Positions 1 to 5,765 of a stretch of DNA of 12,276 nucleotides are shown piece after piece. The notes under the pieces were generated by a model. The model had not been told where the DNA came from. It saw only the letters and a program-made list of their open reading frames with translations, and searched no databases. The position numbers were made by a program, and so were the translations under genes. The DNA is from CAIOHW01 sp046317855 (GTDB lineage: Bacteria; Bdellovibrionota; UBA1018), in NCBI GenBank assembly GCA_046317855.1, contig JBKCVM010000119.1, positions 1-12,276 on the forward strand, read 5' to 3'. The number at the start of each line of letters is the position of its first letter. The stretch's first letter is position 1.

Positions 1-170
1 AACAAGAGCAGCTCCGGGTTAAAGTCTTTTAAGTGGTCTCGAGCTTTCTTGAGAGTAGAAGCAGTTTTGACCTCCATGTGGAGGCGACGTAAGGCCACGC
101 TGATGGCCATCTGGAGATTTCGGTCATCCTCGAGCAAGAGAGCTGTTTTGAAGGGTGCAGTGTCACTCAT
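1..170 (-). CDS. Response regulator, N-terminal receiver part (3' end outside window)
   Basis: Reading leftward from the ATG at 170-168, an open frame of 56 codons runs off the window edge. It starts MSDTAPFKTALLLEDDRNLQ. The hydrophobic strand followed by the acidic pair Asp15-Asp16 is the phosphorylation-pocket start of a receiver (REC) domain. The visible end, PELLL, is the beginning of the strand that normally ends in the phospho-accepting Asp, just outside the window. The gene starts 8 bases after the stop of the histidine kinase and has no clear ribosome-binding site of its own, so it is probably translated by coupling as the cognate partner. The output domain (DNA-binding or other) cannot be seen. 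Receiver family is confident; target genes are unknown. Confidence 0.85.
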   Translation of the reverse strand, partial: MSDTAPFKTALLLEDDRNLQMAISVALRRLHMEVKTASTLKKARDHLKDFNPELLL

Positions 171-178
171 GTAAGGTT

Positions 179-1045
179 TTAGGCAAGTTTTCCTTCGAGT
201 TTAAACGTTGCACCTTTACCCAGGCCTTTGCTCTGCGCAGAGAGTTTGAACCCCATAGCTTGGGCTGCGGCAAGCGATAGATGGAGTCCGAGGCCGGTGC
301 CTGCAATGGCGTAAGGTGCTCCGTGTGGAGCGCGGTAAAAGCGCTGAAAAAGCTTGTTTGAGAGCTCTCGTGGAAAGCCCCAGCCCGTATCGATCACTTC
401 GATAGCCCAGCGGTGACCAGAACCGATCGAACCACGGACTCTCAGGGAAGCACCAGGATTTCCAGGTTTTGCAAACTTACGAGAATTCTCGATCAAATTC
501 GAAAAAATGAGAGTGAGCTTTTCAAGATCGGCCATGATTTCAAAGTTTAGGGAGTTTTCGTCAAAGCTGAGCGGAGAGCCTAGAATTTCTTGCCAACGGT
601 CTTTCTGGGAATCGAGCCAACGCCCTAAGTGGATTCGGGTCAGAATGACTTTGGGAGGGCGTACATGCCATCGCGCTGTTTCAAGCAGCGAGTGAACTTG
701 TTGTTTGAGGCGATTCAGCTCTTCGTCATGCGAGCGCCACAGCCTGACGCGTTCTTCTGGATCTGCAAACTCATCGGACTTCAATAGTCCAGAAGTGAGC
801 TCAATGGTGGCCAGTGGAGTTTTGAGTTCGTGGCTCACTCGCGCGATGAATTCGGATTGAAGTTGATTGAGCCTCATCTCTCGAAGCAGCCGGATCAAGA
901 AAATGAAAATTCCAAGTAAGGTTGCGGCAAACCCGATGAAGTCCATTCGCACGATGTGGGTGGTGTAGCCTGCGGCTAAAACCCCAAGGATCAGGGCAAG
1001 GAGGGCAGAAAGAGTAATCCAGAGCCAGCGACGATGCTTGGGCAT
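179..1045 (-). CDS. Compact intramembrane-type sensor histidine kinase
   Basis: This 288-residue protein autophosphorylates on His and should pass the phosphate to the adjacent response regulator. Two membrane segments lie at about residues 8-27 and 36-53, separated by a loop of under ten residues, so there is no periplasmic sensor domain, and no PAS or HAMP domain is evident. The H-box (SHELKTP, His72) is followed by the dimerisation helix. The ATPase domain shows an N-box with Asn183 and Asn187, a G1 box DTGWGF near 219, an F-box around LFQRFYRA, and a G2 box GTGLGL near 249. All catalytic motifs look intact. It starts 35 bases after the stop of the GYF_2-like gene and is probably the tail of the same transcript. 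Ligand and target are unknown; the short loop suggests it senses the membrane or a partner protein. Confidence 0.92.
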   Translation of the reverse strand: MPKHRRWLWITLSALLALILGVLAAGYTTHIVRMDFIGFAATLLGIFIFLIRLLREMRLNQLQSEFIARVSHELKTPLATIELTSGLLKSDEFADPEERVRLWRSHDEELNRLKQQVHSLLETARWHVRPPKVILTRIHLGRWLDSQKDRWQEILGSPLSFDENSLNFEIMADLEKLTLIFSNLIENSRKFAKPGNPGASLRVRGSIGSGHRWAIEVIDTGWGFPRELSNKLFQRFYRAPHGAPYAIAGTGLGLHLSLAAAQAMGFKLSAQSKGLGKGATFKLEGKLA

Positions 1046-1080
1046 GGTCAGCTGCCACTCTCACACTGGGAGCAGATTTT

Positions 1081-1494
1081 CTAGGGGGCTTGGGCTGGCT
1101 CCCAGCTCAGCAGGTATCGGATCCCCTGGGGCGAGGTTTCGATCCGTTCGACTCGTGCAGGAAGGGCTCTGGGTGACTGCACGAGCTGGAGGCGAATGGG
1201 GGTGCCTATGGAAAGTCTAATGGAGTGCTCTCGCGATTGAAGCCAACCTCCTCGAGCCCGAACCTCTGCCAACTTTCCTGCAACGGCAGTTGGCATGGCA
1301 ACGACTGTCGCCACAGCCTCTGTCTCGCGTGAGGGCGACTGCGGCACCTGGGTCGGCATGGCGTCGACGGGTTGCCAGCCCAGTTGGGGTGATTCAGACC
1401 TAAAGATCCAGCGATATTCTGATAACGTCTCTTCAGTGAGCTCCCCTTCATTGAAGGGGCCAAAGATCTTTCCGTGGATGGCTAGGTAAATCAT
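1081..1494 (-). CDS. GYF_2-like domain protein, cytoplasmic
   Basis: A 137-residue protein with no signal peptide or membrane segment, so probably cytoplasmic. Residues 1-47 fit the GYF_2 (DUF4339) pattern: an aromatic strand, Gly-Lys, the GPF at 12-14, an acidic 'EGEL' helix start, and a final GWQPVDAMP with Trp40. Such domains are usually protein-interaction modules. A Pro/Ser/Thr-rich linker (about 48-62) leads to a C-terminal part (about 75-137) with alternating strands that I do not recognise; a PilZ-like barrel was considered but the RxxxR motif is missing. The ATG at 1494 has a good GGAG (1504-1507) nine bases upstream. It follows the 579-residue gene by 20 bases. M. xanthus GltJ carries a GYF domain in the same polypeptide as an AgmX/PglI tail; here that tail is three genes upstream. 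Domain call is moderate, role is inferred. Confidence 0.7.
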   Translation of the reverse strand: MIYLAIHGKIFGPFNEGELTEETLSEYRWIFRSESPQLGWQPVDAMPTQVPQSPSRETEAVATVVAMPTAVAGKLAEVRARGGWLQSREHSIRLSIGTPIRLQLVQSPRALPARVERIETSPQGIRYLLSWEPAQAP

Positions 1495-1514
1495 GCTCTG
1501 ATTCTCCGTTTATT

Positions 1515-3254
1515 TTAGGGATCTGAGGTCTGCGCTTGGAGTTTTCGTCTCTTCAGGGAGAGATAGCGGTCTTTTTGCTCGCAACGGTCTGCAAGCGTCA
1601 CTCCGCCGGAGCCCAGTTCGTCTTCCCAGATTTCTTCTTTTTCTGCTTCTTCGGCGTCAATTTGTGCCCGAGCTGAGCCCCAGCTCCAAGTGTCTCCGCG
1701 ATCGTACTTTGATAGCTCCTTTCGGATCTCCACTGCAAAGTCCGGATGGGCGTTCTGCCAAACGAGGTCGCGGGAGGCGCCATCCAAGATTTCGATTTCC
1801 ATGAGGCTCAGATTTTCCATGACGTCATCCAGCCGAGCATGGATGCGTTTGAGTTTTTGCTGCAGGTCAGCTTCGAGGATTTGAGTGAGTCCAGAGGCCA
1901 GGGTTCTACCCCAGGACTTTGAGTGCTCCGTCATTCGCTTGAGGGGACCCGAGATTTTTCTGAGTGCGCGATAGTCTTTCCAGTGCTGACGAAGCGCCTG
2001 GAGGCGGGCAAGCAGCGCTGGACGAAGTTCGGCATCAGGGCCTGATTTCTTTCTGAATTCTGTAATGTCGAGGGAGAGCTTAGCGTTAGCCTCGAGAATC
2101 TGGGTTGCGAGAGAGAGTTGGTGATCTCGTGCTTGTTCACGGAGTGACTGAAAATGCCCAGGAACTTGCTCGAGCTCCATGCGGAGTGACTCGTTTGAGA
2201 CAAAACGAGGGGATCGAATGAGTTCCCAGCCTACCCTCTGAGGGAGAATCACCGGATCGAGCTTTTTTTCGCGAAGGAGTGCGCGGAGTAGGGGCACAAG
2301 CGCCCTCGGTTTTTCGATGGCCTCACTGAGCCAGCGGTAGGGGACTTCCCAACGGTGCCGAAACTGCTGAATGGTTTTGAATGCAGCCGGAAAGTGACAG
2401 GCCTCATTCAGGGCCATCGCTTGGACCATTGGAGCTTCGGGGGTGAAGGCTCTGAGCATGAGGCCTTTTTGGAGTTGAATGGCCGTTCCTATGGCTTCAC
2501 CGGGAGCTTCTGCCTCGAGGAGTGCCCAAGTGAGTTCTTCTAGGGCTGTGGGCGAGAGATTTGATTTTTTATCGACCATTCTCAGCCAGCGGGCTCCATC
2601 GGCAAAGCGGTGTAAAGAGTAGGCAAGTCGCGCTGCAAGAATGAGGTTGGCGTTGAGATGAGGCCGGAGGTCTGCAGGAAGGCGATCCTGTTTGAGAAAA
2701 GCTTGTCTCAGAAATTCAACGATCAGCAGGTAGGCTTTTTCGGGTTTTCTCTGAATCGAAAGAAGCCAGCCGCGGGCCAGCAGAGCGTGCTGAGAGTCGG
2801 AGGGCTGGATGAGTTTGGCCCAACGCTCAGCTGAGGAGAGCTCCGTTCCTTGGGAGAGAGCTAGCTGAAATTGCCTAAAAATCCATTCCCGGCTCGGATC
2901 ATCGAGGGCGTCAGTGGGCAGAATCTCTGGGGACTTCACTTGCGTCAGACTCGGAAACCTTCGCTCGATTGCGTTGATTTGTTTGAGTGCTTGAAGTCGG
3001 ATCTCTGCCGGGGCTTCTGCGTCCTCCAACAGTGCGTAGTAGGCACGGTAGGCGCTCAAGCCGAGTTCAGCGCCCTCGAGCGCTTGGCCGATTTGCAGTT
3101 CAGCCTGTTTGCGATCGTTCCATTCTTGAGCTGTTCTTCGAAGCTCCATGGCACGCGCAAACGAAAGGGCGTGCGAGTCAGCCCAAGAAGCAGGGGCTGT
3201 TGGGAGAAGAGAAGCCAAAAGAAAAAAATGGAAAGCAATCTGCTGGAGCTTCAT
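1515..3254 (-). CDS. Exported alpha-helical (TPR-like) envelope protein with C-terminal coiled-coil part
   Basis: 579 residues beginning with a clear Sec signal peptide (MKLQQIAFHFFLLASLLPTA, likely cut after about residue 25, SWA), so the mature protein should be periplasmic or attached to the outer membrane. Most of the chain looks helical, with repeated Leu/Ala-rich helix pairs in about residues 40-340 reminiscent of degenerate tetratricopeptide repeats. A long charged segment at about 360-500 could form a coiled coil. The C-terminus has an aromatic and acidic patch (WSWG near 523, then WEDEL near 543) and a lone Cys near 558; a lysine/arginine-rich tail ends the protein. Its start overlaps the preceding barrel gene by four bases (ATGA), implying translational coupling and probable joint function. 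I do not recognise a named family. GltC/GltD/GltE-like periplasmic parts of gliding machines are the nearest type by position and architecture only. Confidence 0.85.
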   Translation of the reverse strand: MKLQQIAFHFFLLASLLPTAPASWADSHALSFARAMELRRTAQEWNDRKQAELQIGQALEGAELGLSAYRAYYALLEDAEAPAEIRLQALKQINAIERRFPSLTQVKSPEILPTDALDDPSREWIFRQFQLALSQGTELSSAERWAKLIQPSDSQHALLARGWLLSIQRKPEKAYLLIVEFLRQAFLKQDRLPADLRPHLNANLILAARLAYSLHRFADGARWLRMVDKKSNLSPTALEELTWALLEAEAPGEAIGTAIQLQKGLMLRAFTPEAPMVQAMALNEACHFPAAFKTIQQFRHRWEVPYRWLSEAIEKPRALVPLLRALLREKKLDPVILPQRVGWELIRSPRFVSNESLRMELEQVPGHFQSLREQARDHQLSLATQILEANAKLSLDITEFRKKSGPDAELRPALLARLQALRQHWKDYRALRKISGPLKRMTEHSKSWGRTLASGLTQILEADLQQKLKRIHARLDDVMENLSLMEIEILDGASRDLVWQNAHPDFAVEIRKELSKYDRGDTWSWGSARAQIDAEEAEKEEIWEDELGSGGVTLADRCEQKDRYLSLKRRKLQAQTSDP

Positions 3255-4045
3255 CGAGAGTCGCCTCCGAGCATGAAGGTCAGCCCGAGCTGAAACACGT
3301 TCGAAAAATTGTTTCGATGACCCACGACTTGCCCAAGCTTGCTGGTGATCTCTCGTTCAACAAGGCCTTCGCGGTAGGCCATGAGCCGGTAGTCAAAGCG
3401 AAGGGCCATGAATTTGGCAAGGTAGATGCTTTGACCGATGGACGCCATTGGACCCAGGTATTTACCAGTCTCGGTCCAAGTCACCGCGGCACCGAGGCCC
3501 ACGTGCATGTCATAGTAGAGGATCTTTGCGCCCATTAAGCTGAGTTTGCCGTAGAGCAAGCTTGCTTTGACCTCTGCCCCAGTGGAGCTCAGGGGGAGGT
3601 TAGTGTTTGCCTCTTTTCCGCCTTGGCGGAGGGTGGTGAGGGCGGCAGAAGGGCTGCTGCTATGTCCCATGTAAAATGCATGAACAGAAAGCGTCTCGTT
3701 GAAGTGGTGGCCGAGACTGAGCCCGTAACTCCGGGTAGTCAAGAATGGGTCGCTCGCCAGAAGGCCTCCAAAGAGCCAAACTTCAGTTTTGTGGCTCTTG
3801 GTATAAAGCCGGTTCTGCACGACACCCATTTCAGACTCGCTGCCTTGGGCCCAGTAACGTTGCTTAATTTTATCGAGTTCTGCAGCTTCATCTCCAGCGG
3901 TGCTTGGAGCTGGCGGAGCCTTTTTGGAGGAGGACTTTGAGGGTTCTTTTGCGCTAGCCCAAGGGGTAGCTAAAGCAATGGCAAGCGCTATCAAGAGCGA
4001 AAGATTGAGTGTCAGTGGGCTGCTTCTTGAGTCGTTCGTTTTCAT
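3251..4045 (-). CDS. Outer-membrane beta-barrel protein of the myxobacterial OMP_b-brl type
   Basis: 264 residues. A long n-region plus hydrophobic core (about 1-32, ending WASA) is a signal peptide. A Lys/Ser/Pro linker (33-50) follows, then the motif EAAELDKIKQRYW at 53-65, the 'VVQNRLYTK' segment and a run of amphipathic strands. This order (IKQRYW...VVQNRxY...FGxxxxDPF...Y.....YHFNE-like) is typical of the delta-proteobacterial outer-membrane barrel family annotated as TIGR04565; here it reads GHHFNETLSVHAFY. The last strand ends FQLGLTFML before a short polar tail rather than a terminal Phe. It overlaps the AgmX/PglI-tail gene upstream and the 579-residue gene downstream, each by four bases (ATGA), so the three are likely made together. 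Role inferred: the outer-membrane partner of the TonB-like arm, comparable in type to GltA/GltB. Barrel call strong, partner call moderate. Confidence 0.85.
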   Translation of the reverse strand: MKTNDSRSSPLTLNLSLLIALAIALATPWASAKEPSKSSSKKAPPAPSTAGDEAAELDKIKQRYWAQGSESEMGVVQNRLYTKSHKTEVWLFGGLLASDPFLTTRSYGLSLGHHFNETLSVHAFYMGHSSSPSAALTTLRQGGKEANTNLPLSSTGAEVKASLLYGKLSLMGAKILYYDMHVGLGAAVTWTETGKYLGPMASIGQSIYLAKFMALRFDYRLMAYREGLVEREITSKLGQVVGHRNNFSNVFQLGLTFMLGGDSR

Positions 4046-5088
4046 TTGCCTAGCGTTTTGAAAAGAAAGGGGTAAGTGACCGCCACATCAATGCCACCTT
4101 TAGGTTTAGGGAACTTCCAGTGAGTGAGTCGGCCCAAGATGCAGTCATTGAGACGAGAATCTGGCAGCGTGCTTGAGCGTACGGCGGAGGTTTTGACTGC
4201 CCCTGCGTTGCCAATGGTGAAGGCAACCACGAGCTTTCCTTCGAGGTCCGGAACTCGCATCATCGCGGTTTCGTAGCAATAGCGGACTTCTTTCATGTGT
4301 TTGTGGATGACTTCTCCCACTTCGTCTTTGGTGAGACCCTCTTGAACGCTAGCAGCTAGGGTGTCGAGGTTCACCCAATCCGAAGTTCCGGCGATGCCTC
4401 CGCCTCCTCCTGCTTCTGATTTTGAAAGTCCAGCGCGCACTTGAGGGCCTCCGCTTGCGGCGGCATTGCCAAAGCTCGCCGTAAATTTGGTGAACGTGGA
4501 GGCACTGAAAGAATGAAAAGAAGTCGCGGCAAGCCATCGCGAGGCAGATCCTTGAACAAAGCTTTTGAGCCGCGAGCTAAAGCTCTTAGATTGCGCGAGC
4601 GTTGCAGCTGCGGTGCGTGGCACAGGTTTTGGAGCCATGCTTTTTGCGAGCTCCATGATTTGTACAGGAGCTTGGACCATCTCGATCTGGCGGGGTTTAG
4701 GAAGCAACGGGAGGGCCAAGAAGCAAAGAGCGAGCGCCGCAATGCTCTGCATCGCGCGTACTCTAAAAACGCGCCCTTGGTCATCGGTGCCGAGCTCGGC
4801 TGACTGGAGCGTTGGGCTCATTTGAAGAGCCTGCTCTCTCCAAAGCGTAAGGCGGGATTTTGAAGTGAGCTCGAACGCTGCGTGGTCACCTTCTAGTTTT
4901 TTTTCAAAAGTTCTTTGATTCAGGGTGTCCATGAGGCGCAGCGTTCGAGTCTCAGGAAGCCACTCCAGAACCCAGCGCAAGGGTTGCCCGATGGTAAAGG
5001 GAGTTTCAGGGTTCCAGAGTGCGCTGATCCGGGTGGAGTCTCGCTCGATTCGAATCACCCACGGTCTAGTGAGAGAAGGGCTGCTCAT
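4042..5088 (-). CDS. TonB-like energy-coupling protein with AgmX/PglI C-terminal domain (GltG/GltJ type)
   Basis: 348 residues with TonB-like topology: a beta-rich N-terminal region (about 8-95), one membrane segment at about 112-130, a Pro/Ala/Ser/Phe-rich periplasmic stalk (about 131-235, ending in a GGGGG hinge), and a compact C-terminal domain (about 250-345). That domain has the AgmX/PglI signature: VGEVIHKHMKEVRYCYE, then P-L-G-K-L-V-V-F-I-G-GAV, then STLPDSRLNDCI, WKFPKPKGG and VTYPFLF. Cys271 and Cys316 fall at the family's usual two Cys positions. In M. xanthus this domain ends GltG and GltJ, which link the inner-membrane motor to the outer membrane. The N-terminal FTIG resembles the start of an FHA domain (GltG has one), but the SRxH motif is absent. 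The start lies 6 bases after the previous stop, with GGGAG about ten bases upstream. The C-terminal call is firm. Confidence 0.88.
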   Translation of the reverse strand: MSSPSLTRPWVIRIERDSTRISALWNPETPFTIGQPLRWVLEWLPETRTLRLMDTLNQRTFEKKLEGDHAAFELTSKSRLTLWREQALQMSPTLQSAELGTDDQGRVFRVRAMQSIAALALCFLALPLLPKPRQIEMVQAPVQIMELAKSMAPKPVPRTAAATLAQSKSFSSRLKSFVQGSASRWLAATSFHSFSASTFTKFTASFGNAAASGGPQVRAGLSKSEAGGGGGIAGTSDWVNLDTLAASVQEGLTKDEVGEVIHKHMKEVRYCYETAMMRVPDLEGKLVVAFTIGNAGAVKTSAVRSSTLPDSRLNDCILGRLTHWKFPKPKGGIDVAVTYPFLFKTLGK

Positions 5089-5094
5089 ACTCGA

Positions 5095-5403
5095 TCAGCT
5101 CCCTTCGTACCCATCGTACTCAAAGAGGCGCTCTCTCAAGCTTTGGGTGATCTCTGACTGAAAACTCCGCCTTTTGTAGTAGAGGTGAGCGCGGCCTTTG
5201 CGGCCATTTTTTTCGTTCAAGGATTGAAGCGAGTCATAGGGGCGCTTGTTGACGCCTTCTACTGTGGCCTCCTCAAAGTCGATGATCTTACCGCGTTCGG
5301 ACGCCTCTGCCTGCTGGGGGTGCCAGAAATGGGAGAAGGCACACAGTAGTGCTAGCCAAGCAAGGGGGCTGACTAAATGCTTAACGCGCCGAACAATCAG
5401 CAT
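5095..5403 (-). CDS. Small exported protein, first gene of the leftward operon
   Basis: 102 residues. A basic start (RRVKH) and a hydrophobic core at about 11-24, followed by AEA at 32-34, look like a signal peptide or N-terminal anchor. The Cys at 21 is preceded by Leu and does not make a lipobox. The mature part is short and charged, with a conserved-looking stretch IIDFEEATVEGVNKRP (40-55), then a basic HLYYKRR patch and an acidic tail. Small proteins with a similar 'IDFE..VEG..KRP' pattern occur, as far as I recall, beside AgmX/PglI-tail genes in myxobacteria, but I cannot confirm this here. Six bases separate its stop from the next start. The ATG at 5403 has no Shine-Dalgarno sequence and sits directly downstream of a candidate -10 box, suggesting a leaderless message. 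Function unknown. Confidence 0.75.
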   Translation of the reverse strand: MLIVRRVKHLVSPLAWLALLCAFSHFWHPQQAEASERGKIIDFEEATVEGVNKRPYDSLQSLNEKNGRKGRAHLYYKRRSFQSEITQSLRERLFEYDGYEGS

Positions 5404-5438
5404 ATGTTAATTAAAATTCAGATTGTGATCTAAATCAA
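5404..5438 (-). promoter_or_regulatory. Candidate leaderless sigma-70-type promoter for the leftward operon
   Basis: On the minus strand TTGATT (5438-5433) is followed after exactly 17 bases by TTTAAT (5415-5410). These match 4/6 and 5/6 of the -35 and -10 consensus. Six bases then lead to the A of the ATG at 5403, where transcription would be expected to start. This agrees with the lack of a ribosome-binding site in front of that ATG. The match is by eye in an A/T-rich stretch, so chance is possible. Confidence 0.45.
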
Positions 5439-5439
5439 A
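5424..5439. promoter_or_regulatory. Candidate CRP/FNR-family operator
   Basis: The plus strand reads TGTGATCTAAATCAAA, which matches 14 of 16 bases of the classic CRP palindrome TGTGATCTAGATCACA. Read on the other strand it contains TTGAT-N4-ATCAC, one base off the FNR consensus. It covers the proposed -35 box of the leftward promoter. Centred about 28 bases upstream of the predicted start, it is placed for repression rather than class II activation, unless the true start is elsewhere. Which family member binds is not known. Confidence 0.45.
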
Positions 5440-5527
5440 CACAAAGAGTCAGGAATTTAAATATATGATTTTATTCAGTTTTTTTTACTTTTCCACGATT
5501 TCAATTCTCTAGGGCCTTTTGTTTTGT

Positions 5528-5559
5528 GGTTCGTTTTGGCGAACCCACTAAAAATAGTG
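5528..5559. repeat. Two adjacent short inverted repeats upstream of the barrel gene
   Basis: GGTTCG-TTTTGG-CGAACC occupies 5528-5545. It is immediately followed by CACTA-AAAA-TAGTG at 5546-5559. Both are perfect in their arms. Neither is followed by a T-run on either strand that would suggest a terminator. They lie just upstream of TTGACA (5570), so operator sites are a possibility. This is a visual observation; no known regulator motif is claimed. Confidence 0.4.
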
Positions 5560-5569
5560 TGCTGGAGGG

Positions 5570-5575
5570 TTGACA
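5570..5575 (+). promoter_or_regulatory. TTGACA, possible -35 box for the barrel gene
   Basis: A perfect -35 consensus hexamer. No convincing -10 lies at 16-18 bases: the sequence there is CATCGT, 3/6. TACACT at 5602 is 26 bases away, which is too far. Listed because it is the only consensus -35 in the leader of a gene expected to be highly expressed. If used, transcription would start inside the small reading frame at 5579. Confidence 0.2.
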
Positions 5576-5578
5576 GGG

Positions 5579-5680
5579 ATGGAAGGGGGCCTCATCGTCA
5601 ATACACTAGCAGTACAGAGTAGTATCAGTACCCATTTGACGTACCGGCAGCGTTTGGACGCCGCGTCTTATCGGGGTTGA
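5579..5680 (+). CDS. Possible 33-residue leader peptide upstream of the barrel gene
   Basis: ATG at 5579 opens 33 codons and ends in TGA at 5678-5680. The peptide begins MEGGLIVNTLAVQSS and ends SYRG. It is preceded by GGAGGG (5564-5569) at nine bases, the same motif and spacing as the ribosome-binding site of the barrel gene (5751-5756 to 5766). It has no signal peptide, no run of one amino acid that would suggest classic attenuation, and no family I recognise. An open frame of this size can arise by chance; the strong and identical ribosome-binding site is the only positive evidence. Confidence 0.3.
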   Translation: MEGGLIVNTLAVQSSISTHLTYRQRLDAASYRG

Positions 5681-5706
5681 GCGCCTCTTACGTTGTACGA
5701 GTCTGA

Positions 5707-5758
5707 GACCCTCCCTCCCGACAAGAATGGCCGACGAGCTGCCTAACAACGGAGGGTC
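5707..5758 (+). promoter_or_regulatory. Possible hairpin hiding the barrel gene's ribosome-binding site
   Basis: GACCCTCC (5707-5714) is the exact reverse complement of GGAGGGTC (5751-5758), which contains the Shine-Dalgarno sequence of the barrel gene. The resulting 8-bp stem would enclose 36 bases. The first seven bases of pairing are also available to the upstream GGAGGGT (5564-5570), so the two pairings are mutually exclusive. Folding energy was not computed. Confidence 0.35.
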
Positions 5759-5765
5759 ATTTTAA

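Larger units (their letters stand above)
5404..5765. other. Divergent 362-base intergenic regulatory region
   Basis: No protein gene in the main set covers this stretch between the leftward operon and the rightward barrel gene. The left 110 bases are very A/T-rich and hold the candidate leftward promoter and a CRP/FNR-type palindrome. The middle holds two adjacent inverted repeats (5528-5545 and 5546-5559) and a TTGACA at 5570. The right third contains a possible 33-codon reading frame, an odd palindrome GACGC-C-GCGTC at 5657-5667, and a segment able to pair with ribosome-binding sites. No tRNA-like or terminator structure was seen. Confidence 0.6.

Noticed and set aside
801..1064. 87-codon minus-strand frame over the kinase start
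   Set aside because: Overlaps the N-terminus of the histidine kinase in another frame; His/Cys/Pro-rich with no recognisable domain.
1081..1280. PilZ domain in the C-terminal half of the GYF_2-like protein
   Set aside because: The RxxxR and D/NxSxxG motifs that bind cyclic-di-GMP are not present.
2987..3538. Plus-strand open frame of 183 codons
   Set aside because: Lies antisense across two well-supported exported-protein genes with ATGA coupling; composition rich in Arg/Ser/Gly with no domain.
4371..4825. Several overlapping open frames antisense to or shifted within the AgmX-tail gene
   Set aside because: Shadows of a GC-rich coding frame; Arg/Cys-rich low-quality translations.
5340..5345. 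Lipobox at Cys21 of the small exported protein
   Set aside because: Leu stands directly before the Cys, where Gly, Ala or Ser is required.
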